From an uncultured Oscillospiraceae bacterium (GTDB taxonomy: Bacteria > Bacillota > Clostridia > Oscillospirales > Oscillospiraceae), in the NCBI GenBank assembly GCA_934668295.1, contig CAKUND010000030.1, positions 1 through 16,018 of the forward strand: a stretch of 16,018 nt of DNA. Direction: 5' to 3'. The position numbers and the translations under genes were made by a program. Numbering within the stretch: the first letter of the stretch is position 1; each line of letters opens with the position of its first letter. Positions 7,714-14,204 of the stretch are shown here, in pieces. The notes beneath the pieces were generated by a model that saw only the letters and a program-made list of their open reading frames with translations, did not search any database and had not been told where the DNA came from.

Positions 7714-7936
7714 ATAAATTACCGCGGTACCACCTGAATTCCCGCGCAGCAACAGCATACGCGGACACTCGTCTTCTGTAACGGGAAGTCCCGTCCGGGC
7801 TTACTCCGGCAAAACGCCGCTGTTCAGCCCGGCTGCTCCAAGGGGATCTTCGGGGGCTTTTGCCGCTGCCTTACACCGACCGGCAGCTCTCTTTGCGCGT
7901 CAAAGCTCCGTACTTGTCCTTTTCATCGCATATATC
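7680..7936 (-). ncRNA. T-box leader (isoleucine-responsive) upstream of ileS
   Basis: The minus strand carries the T-box core AGGTGGTACCGCGG (7735-7722). The variable base after TGG is T, which would pair with a tRNA ending in ACCA; tRNA-Ile has an A discriminator. The 5' part shows Stem I landmarks: GCGATGAAAAGGACAAGTA, an AGAGAGC element, a GGTG loop region, and GAAGATCCCCTTGGAG, where the ATC (plus-strand bases 7845-7847) is the likely specifier codon for isoleucine. The element ends in an intrinsic terminator. Uncharged tRNA-Ile should bind specifier and T-box, stabilise the antiterminator and switch ileS on. The 5' end is predicted from the promoter at 7943-7971. The exact specifier register is inferred from the downstream gene. 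Confidence 0.93.
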
Positions 7937-7942
7937 AGGTAC

Positions 7943-7971
7943 AGTGTACTCATTTATCGTCCCCTTGTCAA
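7943..7971 (-). promoter_or_regulatory. Promoter of the T-box/ileS transcript
   Basis: On the minus strand TTGACA (7971-7966), a 17-bp spacer, then TACACT (7948-7943). The perfect -35 and optimal spacing make this a strong sigma-A promoter candidate; transcription would begin near 7936. Confidence 0.82.
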
Positions 7972-8026
7972 GAAAAACCCCTGCAGAAATTCAAAAAATG
8001 TTTAAAACTGAACCGCGCCGCCATGA

Positions 8027-8055
8027 TTGCAAACCGCGCCTGCATGTGGTATGCT
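8027..8055 (+). promoter_or_regulatory. Promoter of the prolyl isomerase operon
   Basis: TTGCAA (8027-8032), a 17-bp spacer, then TATGCT (8050-8055), about 37 bp before the likely ATG at 8092. It diverges from the ileS promoter, with about 55 bp between the two -35 boxes. Confidence 0.7.
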
Positions 8056-8091
8056 TAGGGAACACCAATGAAATGAGAGGCAATGACACAC

Positions 8092-9546
8092 ATGGACGAT
8101 AAGACCAACCTGACGCCGGAGCAGACCGACATGCAGACCGGCGAGGAACTTTCCTTTACCATCACCGGCGAAGACGCCGAAGCGCAGGAGGCGCTGAACG
8201 CGAAAAAGCCGGAGAAGAAAAAATCCCCCCTGCCGTGGATCATCGGCGGCGCAGCCGTTGTGATCGCCGCAGCGCTTGTGCTGATCCTCACGCTGAAGCC
8301 GAAAACGGTCAGCCCGGATGCGGAGCAGCCCGGCGATGCGACGATCTCCGAGCCTGCCGACACGCCTGACGGCACTGACAGCACCCAGCCGGACGATCAG
8401 ACTCCCGCGCAGGATGACACCCAGACCGGTGGGGAGACGGACGGCGAAGAAACGGAGCCCGCGGGCAACGGTGTGAGCTACACCGTAGAGGCGGACGCGC
8501 TGACCGAGGACGTTCTGAATCGCGAGATCGCCGTATGCGGCGACGACCATCTGACAAATCGCGAGCTTCCGTATTACTACTGGCAGCAGTATTATACGCT
8601 CATGAACAACTACGGCAGCTACGCCTCGTATTTCATCGACGCCAGCACGCCGTTTGATCAGCAGATGTGCATGTTCGACGACACGCTCACCTGGCAGCAG
8701 TATTTCCTGCAGGCCGCCATCCTGAACTATGAAAACGTCTCTGCCGTCTGGCAGGCTGCCCGGATCAACGGCTTCCAGCTGAGCCAGGAGGATCAGGACT
8801 ATCTCGACGGTCTCGGCAATCAGATCACGCTGGCTGCGGCGAACTCTGGCTTCGGCAGCGCGGACGAGTATCTCCAGACTGCCTACGGCCCGTCGGCCAC
8901 GCTGACGGACTACCGCGATTTTGTCGAACGGCAGGTCACCGCCTCGGCTTATCTGCAGGCCTGCGTGGACGAGAAGGTCTATACGGAAGACGATATCAGC
9001 AAGTATTTTGACGACAACGCGGAGAGCTACGCCAGCAGCGGCATTGAGAAGTCCGACGTGAAGATGGTGAACGTGCGTCATATCCTCATCCAGCCGGAGG
9101 GCAAGAACGACGACGGCACCTACACCGACGAAGCATGGGCCGAGGCCGAAAAGAAGGCAAACGAGCTGCTGACCGAATGGAAAAACGGCGAGCACACCGA
9201 GGATTCCTTCGCGTATATGGCCGCGGAGAACTCCACCGACTCCGGCAGCGCAACGAACGGCGGACTCTATGAGGACATTTATCCCGGCCAGATGGTCGAC
9301 GCGTTTGACGCGTGGTGCTTTGACGCGTCCCGCAAGCCTGGCGACACCGGCATCGTCAAGACCGAATACGGCTATCATATCATGTACTTCGTCTCCACGG
9401 GGGAGCATGCGTACTGGTATGCGTGCGCGGAAAACGACTATCTGAACGAGCTCTCCGTGAGCGTCCTGCAGGAGATCAGCGCAGAATTTACGGTCGAGGA
9501 TACCGAGCAGAACGCAGCCATTGTCGACGTCATGCAGCAGGACTGA
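8092..9546 (+). CDS. Membrane-anchored peptidyl-prolyl cis-trans isomerase, parvulin (PpiC) type
   Basis: 484 residues from the ATG at 8092. An in-frame ATG at 8083 is only two bases from the weak GAGAGG site and is less likely. Residues 1-46 are a charged cytoplasmic part, 47-68 a single transmembrane helix (PLPWIIGGAAVVIAAALVLI), and 70-125 a linker rich in Asp, Thr, Pro and Glu, so the bulk faces outside. Residues about 125-320 form a helical SurA_N-like chaperone section with many Tyr and Gln. Residues 323-437 are the PpiC domain, with VNVRHILIQPEG, NGGLYEDIYPGQMVDAF and KTEYGYHIMYF as its landmarks. Such proteins (PrsA is the lipoprotein counterpart) help exported proteins fold at the cell surface; here a signal anchor replaces the lipobox. 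Followed 25 bp later by a lipid kinase gene and then an acetyltransferase gene, with no terminator between. Substrates are not predictable. Confidence 0.9.
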   Translation: MDDKTNLTPEQTDMQTGEELSFTITGEDAEAQEALNAKKPEKKKSPLPWIIGGAAVVIAAALVLILTLKPKTVSPDAEQPGDATISEPADTPDGTDSTQPDDQTPAQDDTQTGGETDGEETEPAGNGVSYTVEADALTEDVLNREIAVCGDDHLTNRELPYYYWQQYYTLMNNYGSYASYFIDASTPFDQQMCMFDDTLTWQQYFLQAAILNYENVSAVWQAARINGFQLSQEDQDYLDGLGNQITLAAANSGFGSADEYLQTAYGPSATLTDYRDFVERQVTASAYLQACVDEKVYTEDDISKYFDDNAESYASSGIEKSDVKMVNVRHILIQPEGKNDDGTYTDEAWAEAEKKANELLTEWKNGEHTEDSFAYMAAENSTDSGSATNGGLYEDIYPGQMVDAFDAWCFDASRKPGDTGIVKTEYGYHIMYFVSTGEHAYWYACAENDYLNELSVSVLQEISAEFTVEDTEQNAAIVDVMQQD

Positions 9547-9571
9547 CAGCCGCCCCGGAGGAACCCCACGC

Positions 9572-10465
9572 ATGAAACGCTTACTGTTTTTCATCAACCC
9601 GAACGCGGGCCACGCCGAGATCCGAAACTCACTCATGGACGTGCTGCAGATCTTCTGCAGGGCCGGCTATGCGCCCACGGTCCACATGACGTCCGGCCCG
9701 CGCGACATCACCCGGCAGATCGCCGAGCGCGGGCCGCAGTATGATCTGCTCGTCTGCACCGGCGGCGACGGGACGCTCAACGAGGCCGTCTCCGGCCTCA
9801 TGGCGCTGCCGTATGAAAAGCGGCCCCCGCTGGGCTATATCCCCGGCGGCACGGTCAACGACGTGGCCTCCACGCTGGGCCTTTCCAAAGACCCGGTCCG
9901 CGCTGCGCAGGAGATCGCAGCGGGAAGGCGCTATCCGCTGGATATCGGCTCGTTCGGGCCGGACCGGTTCTTTACCTATGTCGCCGCCTTCGGCATCTTT
10001 ACGGACGTGCCGTATGAGACGCCGCAGGAGGACAAGCGCATCTGGGGCCGGCTTGCGTATATCATGAACGGCGCAGGCGCGCTCGGGCGGCTGAAGCCCA
10101 CGCATGTGCGCGTCTATTATGAAGACCGGAAGGAGGAGGCCGACGTGCTCGTCGGCCTTGTGACCAGCACGACCTCCGTCGGCGGCTTCAAGGCCACGAA
10201 GGATCTCGGCATTTCGCTCAACGACGGTCTGTATGAGATGATCCTTGTGCGCGCGACGAAAAATCTCGCGGAGTTCAATCTGGCCGCAACACGCGCGCTG
10301 CGCATGGACTTCGACAACGATTCGTTTATCTCCGCGCAGACCGGCGCGCTGCGCTTTGAGTTCGACGAACCGGTCTCCTGGACGGTCGACGGCGAATTCG
10401 GCGGCAGCGTCACCGAGGTCGAGATCCACAACAAGCACCGCGCGATCGACATTGTGGTTCCGTAA
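9572..10465 (+). CDS. Diacylglycerol/lipid kinase family protein (DAGK catalytic domain, YegS/BmrU type)
   Basis: 297 residues starting at the ATG at 9572, with GGAGG (9557-9561) ten bases upstream. An open frame runs back to 9521 but overlaps the previous gene and has no homology there. The diacylglycerol kinase catalytic fold is shown by FFINPNAGH (6-14), the nucleotide-binding loop GGDGTLNEA (64-72) and PLGYIPGGTVNDVA (86-99). The C-terminal half is the beta-sandwich seen in DgkB/YegS, ending in WTVDGEFGG...VEIHNKHRAIDIVVP. The enzyme probably phosphorylates diacylglycerol or a related lipid with ATP at the inner membrane face, returning diacylglycerol from lipoteichoic-acid or lipid turnover to phosphatidic acid. 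The DgkB-versus-other lipid specificity cannot be settled from the sequence. It sits second in an operon with the isomerase and a GNAT enzyme. Confidence 0.93.
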   Translation: MKRLLFFINPNAGHAEIRNSLMDVLQIFCRAGYAPTVHMTSGPRDITRQIAERGPQYDLLVCTGGDGTLNEAVSGLMALPYEKRPPLGYIPGGTVNDVASTLGLSKDPVRAAQEIAAGRRYPLDIGSFGPDRFFTYVAAFGIFTDVPYETPQEDKRIWGRLAYIMNGAGALGRLKPTHVRVYYEDRKEEADVLVGLVTSTTSVGGFKATKDLGISLNDGLYEMILVRATKNLAEFNLAATRALRMDFDNDSFISAQTGALRFEFDEPVSWTVDGEFGGSVTEVEIHNKHRAIDIVVP

Positions 10466-10478
10466 GGGAGGCAGCAAA

Positions 10479-11045
10479 TTGGTTCTTCGGTTTGCAGGCG
10501 AGCACGACACATCCGCCTGTCTCGCCATTTATGCACAGTATATCGATACCTCCATCACGTTCGAGACAGCTCTGCCGTCTGAAGACGAGTTTGCCGGACG
10601 CATCCGCTGCTACGGCGCGGTCTATCCGTGGCTGGTCGCGGAGGAGGACGGAAAAATTCTCGCTTACGCCTATGCCCACCGCGCGCAGGAGCGCGCAGCG
10701 TATGACTGGAACGCAGAGCTTTCCGTCTACGTTTCCAGAGACGCGGCCGGAAAGGGCCTCGGCACGAGGCTCTACCGGGCGCTTCTGGAGCTGCTGCAGA
10801 AGCAGGGCGTCCGCACAGCCTACGGCGTCGTGACCATGCCGAACGACGCGAGCGCCGCCCTGCACCGGAAGCTGGGCTTCGGACTGCTCGGAACGTATCA
10901 CAACACCGGCTACAAAAACGGCTGCTGGCGTGATGTGGTCTGGTTTGAAAGGCACATCGGCTCGTTTGACGGCGCACCGAAGCCACTGCGCCCCATTGGC
11001 GAAATTGCGGACCGCGAAGCGGTCTTGCGGGCATACAGCAAATAA
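10479..11045 (+). CDS. GNAT family N-acetyltransferase (phosphinothricin acetyltransferase-like)
   Basis: 188 residues from a TTG start at 10479. GGGAGG (10466-10471) lies 7 bases before it, and the homology begins right there (VLRFAGEHD), so the longer frame reaching back into the lipid kinase gene is not used. The N-terminus, LAIYAQYIDTSITFET (15-30), is the substrate-side motif of the Pat/YncA-like branch, whose members acetylate small amines such as phosphinothricin or methionine sulfone. The acetyl-CoA loop is RDAAGKGLGTRL (88-99). TMPNDASAALHRKLGF (119-134) is the usual end of the fold. It follows the lipid kinase by 13 bp and closes the operon at a strong terminator. The natural substrate is unknown and a detoxification role is only a guess. 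Confidence 0.9.
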   Translation: MVLRFAGEHDTSACLAIYAQYIDTSITFETALPSEDEFAGRIRCYGAVYPWLVAEEDGKILAYAYAHRAQERAAYDWNAELSVYVSRDAAGKGLGTRLYRALLELLQKQGVRTAYGVVTMPNDASAALHRKLGFGLLGTYHNTGYKNGCWRDVVWFERHIGSFDGAPKPLRPIGEIADREAVLRAYSK

Positions 11046-11053
11046 AGAGACAG

Positions 11054-11092
11054 CGGCCCATGGATGCAGACGCATCCATGGGCCGTTTTTTT
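11054..11092 (+). terminator. Intrinsic terminator of the isomerase-kinase-acetyltransferase operon
   Basis: A perfect 14-bp stem CGGCCCATGGATGC (11054-11067) / GCATCCATGGGCCG (11072-11085) with an AGAC loop, followed by seven T residues (11086-11092). The opposing amidase gene ends at 11091, so the hairpin probably stops both transcripts, though the minus-strand T-run is weak. Confidence 0.94.
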
Positions 11093-11849
11093 ATTGCTTC
11101 AGCGGCATGACGCCAAGCTGGACCTCGGCGATGGAGGCAAAGCCGTACAGATCGCCCGCGCGGACGGTGTACCAGCCGTCAAAGTCCCCGAGCACCGTAA
11201 CGGCTGTTCCGTTCGGCACCTGCGCCAGAACCTCCGCGTCCGTCTGCGGGTACGAGCGCAGCGCCATATACCCGTTCTCACCCGCGGCCTCTGCGTCAAA
11301 TTCGTCGCCCGGCGTCAGGAACGGGACGCCGAAATACTCTGTCACACCGAGGGCCAGCACCCGCGCGATCTCATCCAGATTGCCCGTCAGCCAGTTCGCG
11401 TCCTCTGTATTGTCGTGGTATCCGAGCTCAGCCAGCACGGCCGGGGCCCGCGTCCGGCGCAGCTCGCCGATGATCGTGGACGAGCGCGCCTGCACCCGGT
11501 CGGGGAGCGGGTAGATGGGCTTGATGTTGTCGACGAGAATGTTCGCCATGCGAAGTCCGGCCTCGCTCGTCGGATAATAATAAATGTCCACGCCGCGCAG
11601 CCGCCCGGACAGCGCCTGCGGCGCGGCGTTGGAGTGCAGCGCCAGATGGAAATCCTGCCGGGACGCGTTGGAATCACGGATGGACTGCGCAGCGCTGCCG
11701 TCCGGGTCGTTGCGCGTGACGGTGATGCCGCTCGCGTGCAGATATGGCATCATTTCATCGGCGAGCGCGTTCATCCAATAGCGCTCGTCGCCGGTCGTGA
11801 TGTAGGGATTGAAATACTGCGTAGACGGACTCAAGAATAAAAATGGCAT
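11091..11849 (-). CDS. N-acetylmuramoyl-L-alanine amidase-like protein (amidase_3 fold) with C-terminal SH3 domain
   Basis: 252 residues. Residues 1-175 match the amidase_3 fold: ALADEMMPYLHASGITVTRND (28-48), FHLALHSNAAP (67-77) with the zinc ligand H72, and APAVLAELGYHDN (135-147) with the catalytic Glu141. Glu22 can fill the second ligand place. Residues about 190-245 are a bacterial SH3-type domain (ENGYMALRSYP...NGTAVTVLGDFDGWYTVRAGDLYGFAS) that may bind peptidoglycan. In typical members the first zinc ligand is the His of a DPGHGG motif at the N-terminus; here that place reads LSPSTQ, so one ligand is missing. I recall Clostridial relatives with the same change, so it marks a subfamily rather than damage. 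No signal peptide is visible, which suggests a cytoplasmic, forespore or holin-released protein. GGAGC lies 7 bases before the ATG. It is preceded by the large hairpin at 11872-12030. Confidence 0.85.
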   Translation of the reverse strand: MPFLFLSPSTQYFNPYITTGDERYWMNALADEMMPYLHASGITVTRNDPDGSAAQSIRDSNASRQDFHLALHSNAAPQALSGRLRGVDIYYYPTSEAGLRMANILVDNIKPIYPLPDRVQARSSTIIGELRRTRAPAVLAELGYHDNTEDANWLTGNLDEIARVLALGVTEYFGVPFLTPGDEFDAEAAGENGYMALRSYPQTDAEVLAQVPNGTAVTVLGDFDGWYTVRAGDLYGFASIAEVQLGVMPLKQ

Positions 11850-11871
11850 ATGTCTGCTCCTGCCTTCCTGC

Positions 11872-12030
11872 GTAACCGACGATCCAATCGTCTGCGGTTC
11901 TCAGCGGATCTTTTGGCCCGACTGTGCAGTTTGAAAACCTTGAAATACACAAAGTATTCCTGCGTTTCCAAACTTTCATTCGGGCCAAAATCTCTCGCTG
12001 AGAACGCTTGCCGATTGAATCATCGGTTAC
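11872..12030 (-). repeat. 159-bp symmetrical segmented hairpin in the amidase 5' leader
   Basis: Two 77-nt arms (11872-11948 and 11954-12030) are imperfect reverse complements around the five bases at 11949-11953. Reading inward on the minus strand, the paired blocks are 19, 10, 11, 11 and 7 bp, separated by near-symmetrical internal loops (6x6, 5x4, 5x6, 3x3), with a TTTGT terminal loop. The outer ends are GTAACCGA and TCGGTTAC. The inner edge lies 22 bp before the amidase start codon. No coding frame fits, and it lacks a T-run. Possibilities are a MITE-like insertion with long inverted repeats or a structured leader RNA. The fold is seen directly; the function is unknown. Confidence 0.8.
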
Positions 12031-12045
12031 TTGCTTGACTGGCAT

Positions 12046-12074
12046 ATTCTATGCAGACGCGGTTTTATTGTTTA
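12046..12074 (-). promoter_or_regulatory. Possible promoter of the amidase gene
   Basis: On the minus strand TAAACA (12074-12069), a 17-bp spacer, then TAGAAT (12051-12046). The -35 matches four of six consensus bases. If used, the message begins near 12039 and carries the whole 159-nt hairpin in its leader. It overlaps the plus-strand promoter of the exonuclease gene. Confidence 0.45.
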
Positions 12075-12099
12075 CAGTCTGCCGAGTTTGTGATACCAT
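12071..12099 (+). promoter_or_regulatory. Promoter of the exonuclease gene
   Basis: TTTACA (12071-12076), a 17-bp spacer, then TACCAT (12094-12099), 29 bp before the chosen ATG at 12129. Confidence 0.65.
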
Positions 12100-12128
12100 A
12101 GCTGTTAGACATGAAGGAGTTTGACGCT

Positions 12129-13112
12129 ATGCAGTATATTATTCTGGATATGGAGTGGAACCAGCCGTGGCCGGGGTCATACAGCGCGAAAAAGGCGCTG
12201 CCGTCGCCGATGCGCGGCGAGATCGTGCAGATCGGCGCTGTGCGCATGACGCAGGAGCAGCAGGTCGCGGACGAGTTCCAGATCCTCATCCGGCCCAAAT
12301 ATTTTAAGAAAATGAACCGCAAGGTCGCCTCGCTGACCGGTATCCGCGACAGTCTGCTGCGCGAAAAGGGCGTGAGCTTCCCGGAGGCCGCCGCGCAGTT
12401 TGAAGCCTGGTGCGGCGAGGACTGCGTGTTTTTGACGTGGGGCTTTGACGATATCACGATCCTGCGGGAAAATCTCGCGGTGTTCGGATTGGCGAGCGGA
12501 TGGACGGCGCGCTGGTACAACGCTCAGCTGATCTTCAACGCGCAGACCGACGGCTCCGGCGCGCAGAAGGCGCTGTCGACGGCCATGCAGATGATGGACA
12601 TCGCGCCCACCCGTGCCGCGCACGACGCGCTGGGCGACGCGTATCACACAGCGCTCGTCTGCCGGCAGCTGCGGCTTGCGGAGGGCATCGCCGCGTATGA
12701 GGCTGCCGTGCAGGCGCACGAAAACGGCTTCCATGGCGCGGAGCTGCCCGGCTGCGTGCAGCGGGCCGTGTTCCACGGCTACGCTGACAAGACCGCCGCG
12801 CTCGGCGCGATGAGCGGCACGGAAAACCGCTGCCCTGTCTGCGGCGGGCAGATGACGGCAGGAAAATGGTACACGCAGCAGGGGCGGCGGTATCTGTCCC
12901 GCGCAAAATGCGAGACAGACGGTGAATTTTACATCCGCGTCCGCCTGGTGCATGAGGATGGCGCGCTGCGCGTCAGCCGTCTGGTTTACGAGCCGACCGA
13001 GCAGGTCACAAAGAGCTATGCCGCGCTCAGCCAGAAGCCCCGTCCGCGCCGCGCCCGCCGCCGCAGGCCCGCCCGCGTCAAGGCGAAGCCGGCAGAACCG
13101 AAAAACGGATAA
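12129..13112 (+). CDS. 3'-5' exonuclease of the DEDDh (DnaQ/ERI-1-like) family
   Basis: 327 residues. The ATG at 12129 is chosen over the one at 12111 because AAGGAG (12114-12119) lies nine bases before it and overlaps the earlier ATG. The exonuclease fold covers residues 2-185: ILDMEW supplies D7 and E9, FLTWGFDD supplies the middle Asp (D107 or D108), and AHDALGDAYHT supplies H165 and D170, completing the DEDDh set. The AHDALGDAYHT arrangement is like the ERI-1/KapD type of stand-alone RNA or DNA trimming enzymes. After it comes a region with CPVCGG (235-240) and a further Cys261, a possible partial zinc ribbon, then a very basic tail (PRPRRARRRRPARVKAK, about 305-321) suited to nucleic-acid binding. 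It is monocistronic, with its own promoter and terminator. Substrate (RNA or DNA) is not determined. Confidence 0.9.
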   Translation: MQYIILDMEWNQPWPGSYSAKKALPSPMRGEIVQIGAVRMTQEQQVADEFQILIRPKYFKKMNRKVASLTGIRDSLLREKGVSFPEAAAQFEAWCGEDCVFLTWGFDDITILRENLAVFGLASGWTARWYNAQLIFNAQTDGSGAQKALSTAMQMMDIAPTRAAHDALGDAYHTALVCRQLRLAEGIAAYEAAVQAHENGFHGAELPGCVQRAVFHGYADKTAALGAMSGTENRCPVCGGQMTAGKWYTQQGRRYLSRAKCETDGEFYIRVRLVHEDGALRVSRLVYEPTEQVTKSYAALSQKPRPRRARRRRPARVKAKPAEPKNG

Positions 13113-13142
13113 AAAAGGGAAGGCCCGCGGGCCTTCCCTTTT
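13113..13142. terminator. Bidirectional terminator after the exonuclease gene
   Basis: A perfect 30-bp palindrome (14-bp arms, e.g. GGGAAGGCCC on the left) ends in TTTT on the plus strand and in six T residues on the minus strand (from the A-run at 13111-13116). It can serve the exonuclease gene and, as a second stop, the arcC message. Confidence 0.85.
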
Positions 13143-13150
13143 CCGTATAG

Positions 13151-13180
13151 CAAAGCGCCCTTCGGAAGAAGGGCGCTTTG
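13151..13180 (-). terminator. Hairpin at the end of the arcC transcript
   Basis: CAAAGCGCCCTT (13151-13162) and AAGGGCGCTTTG (13169-13180) are perfect complements around six bases, 9 bp past the arcC stop. The minus strand has no long T-run right after it, so it probably works together with the palindrome at 13113-13142. Confidence 0.65.
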
Positions 13181-13188
13181 CGGGTATC

Positions 13189-14127
13189 TTACAGATGGAT
13201 CGCGGTGCCGGTTTTGCCTTCGATGCCGTCCTTGGCTTTTTCCAGGAGGGTGATGAGGGCGGTGCGGCCGGGCTTGGACTCGGCGAACTTGACAGCCGCT
13301 TCGACCTTCGGCAGCATGGAGCCGGGGGCGAACTGGCCTTCGGCCATGTACTTGCGGGCCTCCTCCGGGGTCAGCTCGTCCAGATTCTTCTGGTCGGGCT
13401 TGCCGAAGTTGATGGCGACCTTCTCGACAGCCGTCAGGATGATGAGCATATCGGCATCAAGCTGCTCGGCCATGCACTCAGAGGCGAAGTCCTTGTCGAT
13501 GACGGCGGGCACGCCCTTGAGGTGATATTTGTCCTCCCACACGACCGGGATACCGCCGCCGCCGGCAGCGATAACGGCGTGCTTCGCGTTCATGAGCGCC
13601 TTGACCGTGGCGATCTCGACGATCTCCTTCGGGCGCGGGCTCGCAACGACCTGACGCCAGCCGCGGCCTGCGTCCTCGGCAACGTCGATACCCTTTTCCG
13701 CGGCGAGCTTCTTGGCTTCTTCTTCGGTCATAAACGCGCCGATGGGCTTGGTCGGATGCTGGAACGCGGGGTCAGCCGGGTCGACGGCGACCTGCGTCAG
13801 AACAGTCGCGCAGTGGATGCCGAGGCCGCGGCGGTCGAGCTCCTCGCCGATCATGTTCTGCAGATCGTAGCCGATGTAGCCCTGGCTCATGGCCACGCAC
13901 ATGGAAAGGGGCATGATGTCGCTCTTGGCCTGCTGCTTGTGGAAGGCGGCGAAGGCATTCTGGATCATGCCGACCTGCGGGCCGTTGCCATGGGCAATGA
14001 CGACCTCGTGGCCGTCTTCGATCAGGTCTGCGATGGCGCTGGCCGTCGTCTTGACGGCCTGCATCTGTTCTTCGAGATTTTTGCCCAGAGCGTTGCCGCC
14101 CAGAGCGATCACAATTCTTTTAGCCAT
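13189..14127 (-). CDS. arcC: Carbamate kinase
   Basis: 312 residues, the normal length for the family. It carries the amino-acid-kinase landmarks: IVIALGGNALG (5-15), VVIAHGNGPQVGMIQNAF (43-59), GWRQVVASPRPKEIVE, AVIAAGGGGIPVV and the C-terminal FAPGSMLPKVEAAVKF. The enzyme transfers phosphate between carbamoyl phosphate and ADP, giving ATP, ammonia and CO2 in the catabolic direction. There is no arginine deiminase (arcA) beside it. Instead it is the last gene after ygeY and ygeW, so it probably consumes carbamoyl phosphate released by the YgeW transcarbamoylase rather than by arginine breakdown. AGAGGA lies about ten bases before the ATG. A 77-bp gap with a perfect hairpin separates it from ygeW, and two hairpins end the unit. 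Confidence 0.96.
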   Translation of the reverse strand: MAKRIVIALGGNALGKNLEEQMQAVKTTASAIADLIEDGHEVVIAHGNGPQVGMIQNAFAAFHKQQAKSDIMPLSMCVAMSQGYIGYDLQNMIGEELDRRGLGIHCATVLTQVAVDPADPAFQHPTKPIGAFMTEEEAKKLAAEKGIDVAEDAGRGWRQVVASPRPKEIVEIATVKALMNAKHAVIAAGGGGIPVVWEDKYHLKGVPAVIDKDFASECMAEQLDADMLIILTAVEKVAINFGKPDQKNLDELTPEEARKYMAEGQFAPGSMLPKVEAAVKFAESKPGRTALITLLEKAKDGIEGKTGTAIHL

Positions 14128-14148
14128 TTTATAATTCCTCTTGATACT

Positions 14149-14181
14149 GCATATGGCAGGAGCGGCGCTCCTGCCATATGC
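14149..14181 (-). other. Perfect intercistronic hairpin between ygeW and arcC
   Basis: GCATATGGCAGGAGC (14149-14163) and its exact reverse complement (14167-14181) leave a three-base loop: 15 perfect pairs. On the minus strand it is followed by AGTATCAAGAGGA, not a T-run, so full termination is unlikely. It may set the 3' end of a processed ygeY-ygeW message or reduce arcC expression. It lies 24 bp after the ygeW stop and 22 bp before the arcC start. Confidence 0.75.
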
Positions 14182-14204
14182 TTATTTGTGTAGTCAGAAG
14201 CGAA

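Noticed and set aside
6465..7781. Second long plus-strand frame (438 codons) antisense to ileS and its leader
   Set aside because: Same reason; it even runs through the T-box leader, which is firmly identified on the other strand.
8002..9636. 544-codon minus-strand frame opposite the prolyl isomerase gene
   Set aside because: It mirrors a gene with clear PpiC and transmembrane features; the antisense translation shows no recognisable domain.
10245..10478. Upstream extension of the acetyltransferase frame
   Set aside because: It lies inside the lipid kinase gene in another frame. The TTG at 10479 has a well-placed ribosome binding site and the GNAT homology begins there.
11850..12045. Short open frames on both strands across the 159-bp hairpin
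   Set aside because: They follow from the palindromic symmetry, and neither shows a convincing ribosome binding site or conserved protein pattern.
12922..14193. 423-codon plus-strand frame spanning the exonuclease end, two terminators and arcC antisense
   Set aside because: It crosses two strong hairpin terminators and is opposite carbamate kinase; no domain is visible.
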